The notes: a model not told the origin generated them from the letters alone. A stretch of DNA of 64,000 nucleotides from Isoetes taiwanensis (GCA_021234155.1 JAJEKV010000311.1:227104-291103); one strand, 5' to 3'; positions 10,901 to 23,782 are shown, counted from the first letter of the stretch. A program made the numbers and translations.

Positions 10901-12746
10901 CATGATTAACAAGACTACAATATCATACCCTTTTCTGGTTTCATTATGCTACCAAAATCACCTGCATCAGTCAAACATTGAGTATATCAGATCATCAGCT
11001 AAGAAATGTATTCTTAATGTACTCTACAAGTACATTCAATGGAAAAAATTAACTGACAATGTACTCCAATGTATCCATCTGCTAATGTACTCTGATTTAT
11101 CAAGTAAATGTATGCAATGTACTGTTGAAATGTACTGAATGTACTCTGAAATTCATTGTTCTGAAGTACAATCAATGTAAACAAAGCTAGCTGATATTGT
11201 ACTCTGCCCACTGATGAGTCATGAAGTATTCAATAATAACTCAAAATGTAATTTTGACAGCAACAATAGCAATGTATCTGTCAATTGCTACACTATACAG
11301 TTCTCAATAACAAGTAATTAGCTACCTACATTACTGAGTTGATGTGCACATGAAATTAAAAAATCTCATCTTTAAAAATAAGTAGTCTATTTGGCAGATT
11401 ATACATGACTGAACCCACATTATCCAACTACAAAAACTATGTATCTAAATACTCAATGTAAATGCAAGCCTAAAACCTTCATGCAAAAAAGAATCTAACT
11501 ATTAAAATAAGAAAAGAAATTATAATTCAAATGTACATGTACTAACCTTTTGTTGCAAGCAGTCCAAGTGCTACAGGCAAATTGCTATTCCATGAGCAGT
11601 CAGGATCAACACATGAAATCTTTGTGCTAGCAAGATAGGATATACACAGCAGATAATAAGGGTGTCTGCAGGGTGCCAGAACCACTGGATTCACACCAAA
11701 AGATTGCTCACAATATGTCGAAGAAGAAAAAGGCTGAACAATGATCTGATCTGCAAGAATTGTAGACTGGAGAGGAGGGGGCTATAAGTAAGGATCGAGG
11801 AATGTTCTAAAAATTCCCTGAGTTCCATAATTTTTTTGTCTCCTGCCTCAGCTGAGCTCATATCAACAGATGTAGCTTCAATCTTTGCATCTACATGTTT
11901 CAATTCGGTAAGATTCATGTCAATATATTTCTGGAGCTCAGCCTGATCCTGCATTCTAGATTCCTTTTGCTCGATAGCATCCTCAACTTTCCATTTTAGG
12001 TGCTGAAATCTTATTGCACTTTCAGATGTTTGGTCCAGTTTTGATTGTTGATCCTCCAATGCTGCCATTTTTGCTTCAACATTCCTCTCTGCTTCCTGGA
12101 CCAACCTAATATAAACTGCTCTCTCCCCTTCCTTGTGCTTCAATGTATCAAGGATCAAGGATCTCTTGCCTTCTTTCCTTTAACTCAGTTAACTTCTTGC
12201 TTAAAGATGTTTTCAGATCTGCTGTCTAAGAAGTTACTGAAAACTTCTAATTGCTCCTTTGTGTAACTCTTAGCTGAAGTTCTTGGGGCCTTTGTGTAAC
12301 TCACTAGATAGATCAGAATCCTTTTGCTTCGATCTGGCCCATGCTTTGACATCTTCCCAGTCCACTTCTGCACCTTTCAGATGCAATGCAAATGCCCTTG
12401 CGAAGTACAGAGGGACATAGTGATTCATAACATCTTTTCTTCCAAAAGCAAATTCATACCATTTGCAGAATTCTTCTGTCCACTTCATATCAATTCTGTC
12501 ATCCTTATAGCCATACCTGCTTGGTGCTTCATCACCCCATATCTCTCTTACCATAGCATCATACTGCTCGTAAACATCACAAAAATTCAGTTGTCTGAGC
12601 TGTCTTACAGAAAACTTGGTATCATCAGGAGGTAAAATTTCCCTTTTGGCATGCGAACTTGAAGCTTTCTTATTTGCTGAAGGCTTTCCGGTCCTTGGAG
12701 ACTTTCTTGAACCCTTGATTGGTGTCTTCTTTGGGGTCTTTGCCAT
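7962..12746 (-). pseudogene. Multi-exon Ulp1-like (C48) cysteine protease gene
   Basis: Read from 12746 downwards. Exon 1 encodes a Lys/Ser-rich start (MAKTPKKTPIKGSRKSP) and a globular segment with VREIWGDEAPSRYGYKDD. Next comes a long coiled coil near 12190-11800 (ERRQEILDTLKHKEGERAV, then SKLDQTSESAIRFQHL). An acidic TKVEETKVE-type repeat lies at 9951-10160. The protease core is split: one exon (9288-9554) has IMIPIQIEDPMHHALVIIVL with the likely catalytic His; the next (8953-9142, bounded by TGCAG and GTGAG) has VPQQGDLASCGLYVMAYMQA with the Gln and Cys of a Ulp1 site. Further exons lie near 8754-8870 (DWFDAEYAQSRRHVLIKAM) and 7962-8600. In-frame TAG codons at the end of the His exon and at 8220-8222 argue for decay. 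Plant transposons often carry such proteases, so a mobile-element origin is likely. Confidence 0.6.
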
Positions 12747-13425
12747 GTTCACAGTACCTGCAAAATGAACAAAGCAACAAATTTGATTTCATAAGATAAA
12801 TTTGCCCGAAATATTTGAAGATCAGACCTTAAACCAAACGCATTGTTTATATTCATGTTAAACCTACATCGATTTAGCTTGAAAAATACCGCTTTTCGAT
12901 TTTTAATCCATAGAACCAGTTCTGTTACTTCTTGAATTCATTTTCAGACTGAAATCACAGAAAATTAAAACTACAAAATAAAGAAAACAAAACTTACAGG
13001 GCAGATCACACGGATATGCAGTGCTCCGAGCCGGTTCAAACGATCTAGCAGTGCCAATTTTCGGAAAACAAACCAATTCTTGCTCCACTCGGTTAGCCAA
13101 GAAACAGGGGGAACAAAATGGAGGGAATTTTTGGTACACTCGAATAATGACATTTTCTTTAATGATGGCAATCAAAAACTTGCTATAATTAAAATACATA
13201 ACGTTATATGTAATGTATTCGAATGGCCCTTTTTTTTATCACCCTAGCGTGCTTATACCCCCCACTACAAGCACTCCATGTCTTACACTCATATGGTCCT
13301 CAATCTGAGTAGTGGCCTGCAGGATCTTGGGATATTCTATTGTTGGAACACAATGGTGATGTAGTCTTCATTAATCTGCTGGAGACAATTAGAGAGCATT
13401 GAGATATAGTCTCTTGCTAATATAT
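12747..13425. other. Upstream region of Ulp1-like gene, no gene recognised
   Basis: Acceptor-like TTTGCAG lies just upstream of the presumed start codon at 12746, so a 5' leader intron is possible. The rest is mixed-composition spacer. A minus-strand frame at 12903-13199 is open but featureless. Confidence 0.35.
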
Positions 13426-15453
13426 TCAATAGTCCACTACAAACAATAAAGCTGTCTTTGGAATAGTCTGGGTGGCAATTACCAGAGAACCCTGACATGA
13501 CTTCACCATGTACATTTCAGAGACTGTCTCAGGAATATCCAAGTCTCCACTAACTCTACACTTCAGCTCTACGTAGACTTTTGTGGATAGATGGGCTGGC
13601 TTTTCCTTGTTTCTGGACTTACATGCTTGAACACATCCAGGTGACCACTTTGAGTACCTGAATAGGTCTGCATTGGTTACGCACATCATATCTAACTTAC
13701 CCTGCTCAGAGAGGTTTGTTATTCCAGACATCTCGAAGAGTTCCTTTGAGCTGGCCTCCCTCATGACCCGGAGATCTTTCATAGACTTGTAGGCTTTTAG
13801 AAAGGATGGAACATCCTTTATTTGCTGGGCTGATCCAGACTCCCTACAAGCATGCAACAAAAGAAATATGTGCATTTTGGTCGAAGTTATTAGCAACTTT
13901 TGGGAGCATTGGTGGCACTACTGTCCAACCACGGAGCTTGCAAGGCATCTGATCAACTTCATTCTTGACTGCTATACTTGTTGGCACCCTTCACTGAAGG
14001 ACATTAATCCCTCTCATGCAATGATCACTCTTTCTGCTTTAGGAATGGAAGAAAGTCTAGAACAGTTGAAGGATATACTTTTCCATGGTTTTATGGCCCA
14101 CTCTCTGGATCACTACATACCCCATGTCATTCCTACTTGTGAGAAGAACATGATCTATATATTGACCTTTACAACTTCCATTACATGTCTTTTATGGATA
14201 TTGGCCAGCTCCTCTTCTATTCCATTGACTTCAACATCCTGTGGTTAGTGTCTAAGTTCCCCAACTGGTTGGGACATACATGATCCGTGGCTACACAACA
14301 CAAAGCACGCAGCGCATCGCAGGTGAAGAGAGAACATGTATTTTCCATGTATTATCTGATCTGATTAATTTCCATGTAATTCATAAAAGCATGTAATTTC
14401 CATGCATGTTCTATGTACTTTTTGATGTGATAGTGATAAGTATGGTCTGGGAGTGGGTTATCATATAATTAATTAGGTAATATAACTAATTACAAACTAA
14501 TTAAATTATCACAAACTCTATTCGCGCTACGTGCGAGGCATCAATCAAAGTATGCACAGAGTCTCGTGCTTACTGTGCATACTTTGATTGATACATCGCG
14601 CGTAGCACGAATACACTAAAGCATTACGACAGGATTTAGATAACTTACAACGAATATTGCAGTTGTGTTCAAGTTCGCACTTATTGTAGTGAGTGCCAGT
14701 TGAGGTATTAGAAGCTTGCATTGCATATAGCTGAAGTGCTCTCTGTATTCCTTGGCATCTATCTTATCCATCTTCTCTATAAGTGCCTTTGCTGCTTCTA
14801 CTGAGTGCTGCGCATCAATGACTATGTAGCAGACTGTATCGTTCTTCCTCAGGTCATCCCATGTCTTCCATGGGTAGGGCTTATCGGCAGTTGTGTTCCA
14901 TGGTAGAACATCAACAGGATGTGGTACTGTCATGGGATATTCTATCATGGACATCTATACCTTGAGGGCATGTTTGGGATCATAGATCCTGGATATGTAA
15001 GATACTCTAGGCGATCTTATTAGTTTGTCAATTGGTATCTTTTTTGTGACGTCTAGGCCAAGTGGATACCATTGAACTTGAATAGCTTATCCACAGCTTC
15101 CTCCCTCGACTCACTATCTGTTTCCCTCGTTGTCTTTCATAAAGTGACAAGTGCCAGAGATTCTGACTCAAGTGGACTACCACGGCCACCAAAACTTAAT
15201 ATGTAGAAACTTTGATGATGGTTTCTTTTGCAAGCTTCTTCTGACTGCAGAAACTCCCTAAAAGACAGACTGAACTATATAGATCAAGCCTTCTGGAGGC
15301 CAGCCATACTTTGGTAACATTGTCTGCTGCCTTATCTGCCCTGAACCCGTCAATGTCTGCATTGTATTTGCTAATGCTCAGGTTTTTCTTCACTGTATTC
15401 TCTACTATGAAGACACAGATATAGTCGTCCAGCTCCTCACATAATAGATTCAA
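13426..15453 (-). pseudogene. Unrecognised minus-strand coding remnants
   Basis: Three open stretches lie in one orientation: 15196-15453 (NADIDGFRADKAADNVTKVW), 14616-14954 (KNDTVCYIVIDAQHSVEAAK, a GQH-like motif of the sort seen in ParB-like nucleic acid proteins) and 13426-13896 (ELFEMSGITNLSEQGKLDMM and a Cys/Lys-rich middle). The order and shared strand suggest one multi-exon or frameshifted gene, perhaps of the same mobile element as the Ulp1-like gene next door. Between the second and third parts lies a strong hairpin. The product is not identified. Confidence 0.35.
14521..14611. repeat. Long perfect-core inverted repeat (hairpin)
   Basis: Arms 14521-14559 and 14573-14611 pair at 35 of 39 positions around a 13-nt loop. 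The inner 19 bp (TCAATCAAAGTATGCACAG) pair perfectly. The outer part contains CGCGCTACGTGCGA-like sequence. No coding role. It may be a fold-back element or a small-RNA precursor. Confidence 0.8.
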
Positions 15454-16785
15454 TGAACACTTGTATAACTGATATCATATCTTTGTTTTATCACAACATG
15501 ATTACTTGAAGTAGAATTGCCCTTTGAATAATATCAATACATTAACTTAACCATTATAATTACTGTGGCAATTCACTGTTCAAAAGGGATCGATTCAAAT
15601 ACTGTTCCGAACCATCTCATTACCACTATATAAGAACACTGAGATCCGTCTTCCTGGGCAAACCGAGCGGATAGAAAATGGATTTGGCTCCATTTGATTC
15701 GACCCCATAGATGCCAAATATCATATAACTAGGCTTTCGAAATAAGCCTCATTTCTAGAAACAACATGATTATAATCTTAAACCTTAGGGATAAACATTT
15801 GTCCTTTGTCTAGGTTAGTTTATAATGTTTTAAACATAATCATAATCATGGCTTGTCATCATAACAGCTAAGTGTGCAGCTTAGGTTTGTGCATCCTACA
15901 TCCAAAGCAAATAAATCTTAAATCAATGTAGAGCCATTCAACTTAAGAAATCCAGAGTCTTTAAATTTAGAAAGATTATTGCAGAATCTAAAGAAAACCC
16001 TGCAAAGAAAACGACACTACAAGCAGAATTAGACTCAAAAAATATGAAATCACTAACCTTTAGTAGCCATTGAACTTGAAATGCTCGGAGATCCCAGAGA
16101 TTAGACTTAGAGAAGGTTTGGAAGCTTGAAATCTGTACCAGAAGCTGGAGGTCCCCAAATCACTCCAAGATTTTTGCAGGCGGGTCAGAAATCAACCTAA
16201 GAATAGCAAATTAGATGACTCACACGAGATTAAAGTCGGAATAGAGAGATCGCTCAAGAAATCTGTCGGAGTAGGAAGGCGCTTGAAATTTTTTGGTGTG
16301 AGAAGGAAAAGAGACAGTTCGATTGCGATTAATTTGGGTTCATTTTATGGTATGGTATTGTATTGTCATTAATGGGCAGACGTACGCCAATTAAAACAAA
16401 GTAGCCTAAATGGATCCCTATAAAAGATAATTAAATTTTAAAAACTTTTAGCCCACTTGCCAAGCAAATAATGCCTTTAACACAATGTTAAAAAAGCTAA
16501 TTTAATATTTAAAAGTGTTTATCCTGCCCAAGACTATCCCTTTCAGCCAACTATCTTTCAATCATTTGTTTGTACTAATAACCTTTTTTAAATTGCCCCG
16601 CCAATTATAGCATTCTTGGCTCAATTTGTTCACAGAATTTTGTGTTTCCTTTTGGTGTCTAAAGAAACACAAGAACTCTGTGTCTTCATTAGCGAATTCG
16701 GATGTCGCCAAGAAGAAAGCTTGCTGAAGCTCTGGATCAAACATCCACATCTCAGACAGCCACTGTGTCAACATAATGGATTCAA
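15454..16785. other. No gene recognised
   Basis: AT-rich spacer with no convincing reading frame. A minus-strand frame at 16562-16774 is open (QLSEMWMFDPELQQAFFL) and could be an exon of a gene on that strand, but nothing supports it further. Confidence 0.3.
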
Positions 16786-17178
16786 ATGCCTTTCATTGGC
16801 TACTTTACTATAATTAATACAAGTTTGCAGGTTCATAAAAAACACAAGGAATCTACAGAGTTGAGATTGCAAATTGGAGAAGCATGTTGCTCGTTAGCAG
16901 AAACTAGCAAAGATGTTATAGGCAAGGGCATTGTTGATAACATAGAGCCGACTATAGCATGCCATGGAGTGCCCCTGGGTCCTAGTTACATTCGAATCAG
17001 AGTTATAGACTGCTTTCTTGCAACTCATCCCCTACCAAGAACACATGCAGGAGCAGAGACATTAGGAGAATCAGTGGGTAGTTTATTGGTTTGGCCAACA
17101 AAACTTCTTAGAGAGGTATGTATGCGTGCAATAATTCAATCACTTGCATCTACTATAGCATTTCAATACATAAAATAG
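16786..17178 (+). pseudogene. DUF8039-like transposon protein fragment
   Basis: An open frame whose middle reads GIVDNIEPTIACHGVPLGPS, then IRIRVIDCFLATHPLPRTHA and LGESVGSLLVWPTKLL. The pattern G-x-V-x(3)-P...G-x-x-L-G...V...LP...ET-L...G-x-x-V-x-WP matches the small domain (DUF8039) that sits near Ulp1-type proteases in plant transposons. No complete protein surrounds it. It lies on the opposite strand to the Ulp1-like gene, so the two are not one transcript now. Assignment is from motif memory. Confidence 0.45.
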
Positions 17179-17995
17179 TTTACTATATTTCTGCATTGAC
17201 ATAAATTTATTGATGCACTGCCTTGCCAATAATATACACATACATAACTAGATCTTGTTTGAAGTAATACAATACTCTAGGAGCAAAGTAACACATATTT
17301 CATATAATAATAAAACAGCATTGCAGTGGAAGTCATGCAGAAGCAGTATTATTCATCATGCGCAGGAGGCCCTCCTATCCTCTCGATTTCATATCTCTCA
17401 CGCTCAAGAATACACTTCAGGAAGATCACAACATGGTAGAGATCAAAAGAATGCCTTCCAGGATTTATGACGACCATAGTAAGCCAATCCTCCATCATAA
17501 CCCCCATCTGTCGAGCTCTAGCCACTTCGACATGACTCATCTGACATATGAGAGAGTCATTATTTTCAGGATCAGGATACCGATATCCCAATCGTGCCTA
17601 TCCATTTTTTGCCATCAAGGGACCAAGGATTTAGATGCCAAAGAAGGGGCTGTCTGCAAACGAGACTATGTGTTGCTATTTATGCCCTGGAGAATGTGTG
17701 CATATATACTATACCAATTAGTGGCTGCATCATTGAGTAGAATGTACCCACCTGCATGTATTCTAATATAAACAGTAAATAGGTTTATGCATAAATATAT
17801 ATTAGGTGCATTATTGTCATACTAATTCGTTTGCCTCGCGCTAGGCGCGAGCTGATAATATTTTTGTTCTTTTCTTTTAAGTATGCATTGCAACTCGTGT
17901 CGGGCGTGAGATATATAATTTTATAACCTGATATGTACAGAAAATGAAATTTATTGAATCCCAATTAAGAAAATTTTATATGTACAGAGGCATTA
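17179..17995. other. No gene recognised
   Basis: Holds a minus-strand open stretch 17349-17591 (CQMSHVEVARARQMGVMMED, then RHSFDLYHVVIFLKCI) that I cannot assign, and small GC-rich imperfect palindromes near 17835 (CTCGCGCTAGGCGCGAG). AT-rich sequence follows up to the compositional jump at about 18.0 kb where the DIRS-like element begins. Confidence 0.35.
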
Positions 17996-19066
17996 TCTAC
18001 AGAGGCCCCCACTCGGCGCGTGCCGGGTCTACCTTGTCTGTTCAGCATGAATCGGCTCAGGGCCGGGATTGCTTGGAATGTTCTTTGCTCGCCTCGGTGG
18101 TTTCTTCCCTTCGTCCATTAGTCCTTCCTTCTCCCTCTGTCTGCCCGATCCTCTCTGTCTGGATTTTGTACTGCAGTGTTTAAGGCCTTCGATTCATGTG
18201 ATCCTTTGCGCATATCTGGCTCTGATCTTTTCAGTTCTGCCCCATTTGCTCTGAGCCTTACCATGTCTTTGGGTTCCCCTTTATTTGTTTCTGGAGTTTC
18301 TATGGGCTGCCACCGTCCAGCTCCCGGCCTGCCATCGCCACCCCTTCTGCCTCTTTTCAGGGGAGGGATACAAGGTTTGGTTCCCCATTTTGCTGGGGAT
18401 ACCCAGGTCGGGTTTTTCCTGGGAGTTTTTAGCACCTTGTTGATTTGGACATTGCCTTTTCATCCCCTTGCCTTCTTTCTGTGTTTTCCTCACTTTCGGT
18501 GGTTTTTTCCTTTTTCCCTCAAGTTTGTTTTCTTTGGGTTTTTTTTGTTCCAAGTTGCATCCATGTTGTATTGCTCATATAGTTGTTATTCGCTTTGTGT
18601 CTCGGCCTCGTCGTATGGTTGTATGGTTTTCCGTTGTTAGTTGTAGGTGTTTTTGTTTTTTGTTGCTTCATCGTGCATAAGGTTGAATATAGCGTCCCCA
18701 TGGTATATTTATTTGTTTCTGCCCTATATGTTTGGGTCATTTACTTGCATAAGGTCGTTTTATGGGAGTTTATTTTGGAGTTCCCCAGAATCGCCTTCAG
18801 GTTGTTCTTTAAAAATGTCTGGAGTTGCGTTGACTACGTCTCCCCTTATGTTTTTCCTGTGTTGCTAAGGTTGTGTTTTTGGTCCTTTAATTGTTCCCCC
18901 CTCCCGTGCGATGTTATGTTATTTACGATTTAGATTTGCTTTGTGGTGGTTGTGAGCATCCTTCCTCCTTATGGTTTCTCTTCCTAATGCCCTTTATGTC
19001 TTGATAGTTTATTTGTGTTTTCACGTTCTAATGCTTGCAACTTGTTGTTTCTAGACATCTCACATT

Positions 19067-20133
19067 ATGGCAGATCAGGGCTCTCTCAGCACATCTCAGG
19101 CTTCCTTACGAGCCCGACGGGCAAAGCGGGTTGCTGTCAGCACTGCCCTGTCTACCCCACCCGTCCGACGAGCACGCATTGCTGCGGTCTCTATTCCACC
19201 TGATGGGCCCACTATGCATTCGTCTGCTATTTCTGTTGAACCCGTCCTGCCAGCAATCCCCCCTGTCAGATGCACAAGCATGACTTCCCACTCTGGCTCA
19301 GCCGGTCCATCTCGGGTTGTCCCTTCTGTTTCTTTTACCTCGTTCCTCCCCCAGTTTTTTCTCTGGCTTCAGCAGGTCCTTCTGTTGGGCTAAGCCATTC
19401 CATGCCGACAGCGGCTCCTCCATTCCTTCCCCATCATTAGACATGGTGCCTCAGCTGCTACAGACCCTCCAGTTACAGATGGCACAGATACAGAGCCTTC
19501 AGTCCTCACTTACTTTTGATGCTTCTGTGCATGAGCAGATTGAGGTGCTTCGCCAGGAGGTTTGAGAACGGGCATCTCGGTCTGTTCCCAACTTTAAGAG
19601 GGAGTCGTCACGCCATAGGTATGAGTTCCTTTGTGCCACGAAGTCGAGGCTTCGGGAGCTTCATGCTCGTTTGACTGCTTTGTCTCCTCGGGTGCCCGAG
19701 ACGATTCTTCAGATTATTGAGGAAGGCAAGGCTGCCACTCTACAGAGGATGAAGTTCTTGATTATTGTTGATCGCGAGGGCTACATATGTCGCTTTAGAT
19801 TTTGATGACCATGCGGGCCCCGCTTTATCTGTCGATGATTCCAGGAAATTGAAGCTAGCTCGGCAAATGCATCGCGATCGGCGCCCCTCTGCTTCGAGAC
19901 CCTCTGCTCCCTCCACTGGCTCTTCCTTCTCTACTGCGCCTTTATCCCAGTTCCCTTCATCTAACTCCGGTTCTCGTCCTTTCTGCACTTTTTGTGGTCG
20001 TCTTGGCCATCCTATTGAATCCTGTCATGCTCGTGTTAATGCTGGATCTCCTAACACCCCTCTGCCACCTTTGATTCCACCTCCGGGTCCTTTGATGCTG
20101 GCCACGACTCCATTTTTTCCTCGTCCCGGCCCA
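19067..20133 (+). pseudogene. DIRS-like gag with zinc knuckle
   Basis: A Ser/Pro/Arg-rich N-terminus starting MADQGSLSTSQASLRARRAK is followed, after frame changes, by a Gln/Leu-rich helical part (PQLLQTLQLQMAQIQSL) and a C-terminal frame from ~19765 with FCTFCGRLGHPIESCHARVN. The latter is a CX2CX4HX4C zinc knuckle, expected in nucleic-acid-binding gag proteins. It ends in a Pro-rich tail. At least two breaks (TGA near 19563, shift near 19800) separate the parts. Confidence 0.6.
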
Positions 20134-20599
20134 TGATTCATGACTCCCTCTGATTTCGGTTTCAGATGTTCCGTTAAAGCAATATTGTTACAAATGGAAT
20201 TTATTGAGATGATTTTTTGGTGCTTATGGCTCGTCCCTTTCTTTGTTAGCTCACGTTTTGTTGTTTGATTTCCAATTTTTGTTCTAGCATGTTAGGATAG
20301 TATCCAATTGAGGGCTGGGTGGTGTTAGATGATTTGTTTTCCTATGGAGGTTGTGTACATATGCGGGTTTGGTGAGGTTGTGTACGTATGCGTTTGTGCT
20401 TAACCCTAAAATTATTTCTAGTCTTCGTTCAACTTTCTCCTTTGGTTAACTATTGCATGTGGGTTTATTTTTTGTATGCGAGGTTTTTAGGTATGAGCTT
20501 GGTTTTGGTTAACTCGGCGTGCAAAATGAATAGAGTTGCATGGTGTTACATGGGTCCCATTGCCTTCTTGGTTTGATGATTTCCTTGGTTGCTAGATTG

Positions 20600-22598
20600 G
20601 TTACTTACAGTTTGTGCCCCCTCTTTTCAGAATGTGCTCCATTTACCTCGGTCATCCCTCATCTTGGCATCGACCCCTCCCCAGCTGATGACTTAGTTTC
20701 GGCTATTATAGTCCTGGATCGCCTCCATGCGTCTCTTCCTTTCTGGCAATCCATATGCTCCTCACAACAGGTTTTGAGTTGGATACATTTTGGTTATCGC
20801 CTTCCTTAGTCATCCACGTATCTGCCTGATGTTTTCTCTGCTCCAAACCACTCGTCCTTATCCGCCCATCATGACTTTGCTCGCTCTGCTATGGCCGATC
20901 TCCTGCGTACAGGTGTCGCATCCCTAGTCACCTCCCGTCCCTTCTTCTGTTCCCCCTTGGAGGTCGTCCCCAAGGCCTAAACAAATTCCGTCTCATCTTG
21001 GATCTGCGCTATCTAAACTCTTTCTTGACCATATCCTCCTTTCGGTATGAGTCCCTCGAGCTGTTGTCACATCTGTGTCTACCCAACGACTTTCTCTTCG
21101 CTGTCGACCTAAAGTCTGGTTATCGCCATATCAGGATCTGGCCTCCTCATCGCACTTTCTTGGGTTTTGGGCTTGATAGCCAGTTCTATGTCTTTAATGT
21201 CCTTCTCGTTGGTCTAGCTTCAGCCCCTTTTGTCTTTACCAAATTAGTCAGATAGTTAGTTCGATTTTGGCGAGGTCAGGGCGTTCGTTGCTTACCCTAT
21301 GTCGATAATATTTTATTCTTGTGCCAAACACGTCCTGAGATTCTACAGATTCGCGTCATTTCTGATTTGCAACGGGCTGATTTTCTCCTAGCTTGGAAGA
21401 AGTGTCAATTTCGTCTCTCACATTGCACAATCTTCTTAGGTTTCATAGTGGACGCTCATGAGGGCTTCTTTCGTATATCCCAGGCTTAGAAGGAGCGGAT
21501 CTTGTCTCTGTGTTCTAGTTTGTTGTCTTCCCAAGTTGTCACTCCTCGCCTGATTGCCCGTTTCCTTGACTTTATCCAATCCCTGCACTTGGTCCTGGGT
21601 CATCTTTGTGCTGCCTTGTCTTGTGGCCTCCATTCTGATCTACATCAGGCCGACCTTTGGGATACTCCCCTTCTTCTATCTCCCCTTGCAAAACAGGAGG
21701 TCCAGCTTTGGTAGACCCTTATTTGTCAGTTTGACAGAGCCCCTTTGTGGTCGCCTGCTGTGGTCAGTTCTACCTTGGGTTTTGATGCTAGTGATGAGGG
21801 ATGGGGTGGTTGGCTTTCACGTCCGGGTTCTCAGCTTCTCTCTTTTTCTGGGGATTTCTCGGCAAATGCTCGCCTCCAATCTTCCAATTGCGTGAACTTT
21901 TTGCTGTTTTCCAGATCTTGCAGCAGTGTGTTTCATTGTTAACTAACTCCCGTGTGGCAGCTCATGGGGACAATCAGAATGTGTTCTTTTTATTACAGAA
22001 TGGCGGTTCACGATCCCCCGTGCTTCATTTTTTGCTGCTGGAAGTACTAATTTTCTACTATCAGCATCATATTCAGTTGGATCCAGTTTGGGTTCCACGC
22101 TTGGAGAATGAGTGGGCTGACTATCTTTCCAAAATCTGGGCCTTTGATGAATTTTCTCTTTCCCCCTCAGTTTTTTGCCTCTTGGATGAGCGGTGGGGGC
22201 CACATCATGTGGATCGTTTTGCTAGCCCTTCTAACGCCCTCCTGCCAGTTTTCAACACCAAAGATTGTTACCCTCATCGGATCGCGCCTAACGCTTTTTC
22301 TTACGACTGGCATTTGTTTAACAACTACTGCTTTCCTCCACCTTCCTTAGTTCCCGAGGTTTTGCAGCATGCTCATATTTGCAGGGCCCGCCTCACACTA
22401 CTTGTTTTCTCATGGCCCTCTGCCCCTTGGTGGCCACTGCTTGGTATTGACTCCTCCACTTGGCAATCTTTTGTTCGAGACGTAGTTTTCTTTCATGAAT
22501 TCTCCCATGCCTTACTATCATCACCTTCTTCCCGCATTGCAGGTTTCCGTCGACATGCGACACTATTCCCCTTGCGTTGTGATTTTTCTGATACTTAA
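20600..22598 (+). pseudogene. DIRS-like reverse transcriptase and RNase H
   Basis: RT begins with SQQVLSWIHFGYRLP and ADLLRTGVASLVTSRPFF, then LRYLNSFLTISSFRYESLEL and FAVDLKSGYRHIRI. The YxDD box reads YVDNILF, so one catalytic Asp is replaced. After an RT thumb region (CQFRLSHCTIFLGFIVDAHE) comes an RNase H start (GFDASDEGWGGWLS) and the DIRS-typical segment WGPHHVDRFASPSNALLPVF with APNAFSYDWHLFN. Stops at about 20807, 21253 and 21487 and several frame changes show decay. It directly precedes the recombinase gene, as in other DIRS elements. Confidence 0.7.
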
Positions 22599-22742
22599 TA
22601 TTGTCTCTTCTCGCATCTTTCTTTTGGTTTGGCATGTTTATTTGGAAAGTTTGTTCATCATAAGGTTGTTTTTCAATTGTTTGATAGCGTAGAGGTTGGC
22701 TTCTGAGTTGTTGGTCGGTTTGGGTATAGCTTGGAGTAGTCC

Positions 22743-23758
22743 ATGGTGTTATTTTTCTTTGGTTGGTTGATGTTAACACTTGTTTATCCCCTTGTTCCAG
22801 ACATTTTGCCTTTTTATGACGGTCCCTCGTTGCCCTTCTTCGCCTTGGCTGTGGCTTCTATTCTCCAGTCTCGTGCACCCTCGACTCTGCTCGGTTATTC
22901 TTCCGCCTGGCTTCAATTTCGTCGTTGGTGCCACTCTCAACAGCTTACGTCCTTACCTGCCTCCTCTTTGCATGTTGCTGCATTTTTCTCCTCTCTAATA
23001 TCTACCCATCGTAGTCCTACTTCTTTAGGGGTCGCGTCTGCCGCAATTGCTTTTTTTCGTAGCTTGGTCAACCTCCCATCTCCATATTCGGCCCCTCTTC
23101 CTGCGTTGGTCCGCTAAGCCGCCCCTCTTACCCACTCTTCTTCACGGCGACGTTTACCTCTTACTGCGTCTCACGTTTGCCAGATCATCTCCCTACTCGC
23201 CCCCTCACAAGCCGATTGGCGCAGCCTCATCAAAGCTTGCCTGGTCACTATCTGCTTCGCTGGTTTTCTCCGAATTTCTGAAGCACTGCACTTGAATTGG
23301 CGCGACCTGTCCTTTTTCCCCGACTATGTCCAGTTGCACATCCGCAAGTCTAAGTGCGACCAGTCCGCCGCTGGCCAGGAGGTCCTCATAGCCCACACAT
23401 TTTTCTCCTTTTGCCCTGTCATGTTATTGCAGGTTTGTTGTCCGTCTGCTGTTTTCTCGCCTCCAACCCACCTGAGGGAGGCCCTCTCTTTCGCTCATCC
23501 TTGTCCTCCACGCGCCCTTTGTCATATGCTACTGCCTGTTCTTGGTGGTTTGAGTCCTTGCGTCTTATCGGTTTGGAACCTCGGGATTTTGGCACCCATG
23601 CAGGCCGTAGGGGCGGTGCCACCACAGCTGCTGCCACGTCTGTCCCTTCTGACATTGTCTGCTCTCACGGGCGTTGGCGCTCTGCCGCTTCCCACTCACG
23701 CTACATTCTACCCGACATCCAGGAGCGCCTCACTGTATCTCGCCATCTTGGTCTTTGA
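22743..23758 (+). pseudogene. DIRS-like tyrosine recombinase
   Basis: The N-terminal (SAM-like) domain runs from about 22800 with LQSRAPSTLLGYSSAWLQFR and LHVAAFFSSLISTHRSPTSL. After a shift near 23110 the catalytic domain follows: FSEFLKHCT-type helix, LQLHIRKSKCDQ, then DFGTHAGRRGGATTAAAT with the HxxR pair and HGRWRSAASHSRYI with the second His/Trp position and the nucleophilic Tyr. The stop is at 23756-23758. The enzyme would insert circular cDNA without target-site duplication. One or two shifts break the ORF, but the catalytic motifs remain readable. Confidence 0.7.
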
Positions 23759-23782
23759 GGTAGGTTCCTCTTCTATCGGCCA

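Noticed and set aside
18118-18553. Minus-strand Lys/Pro-rich ORFs opposite the DIRS leader
   Set aside because: Complement of C/T-rich leader sequence; no motif and opposite to the element's genes.
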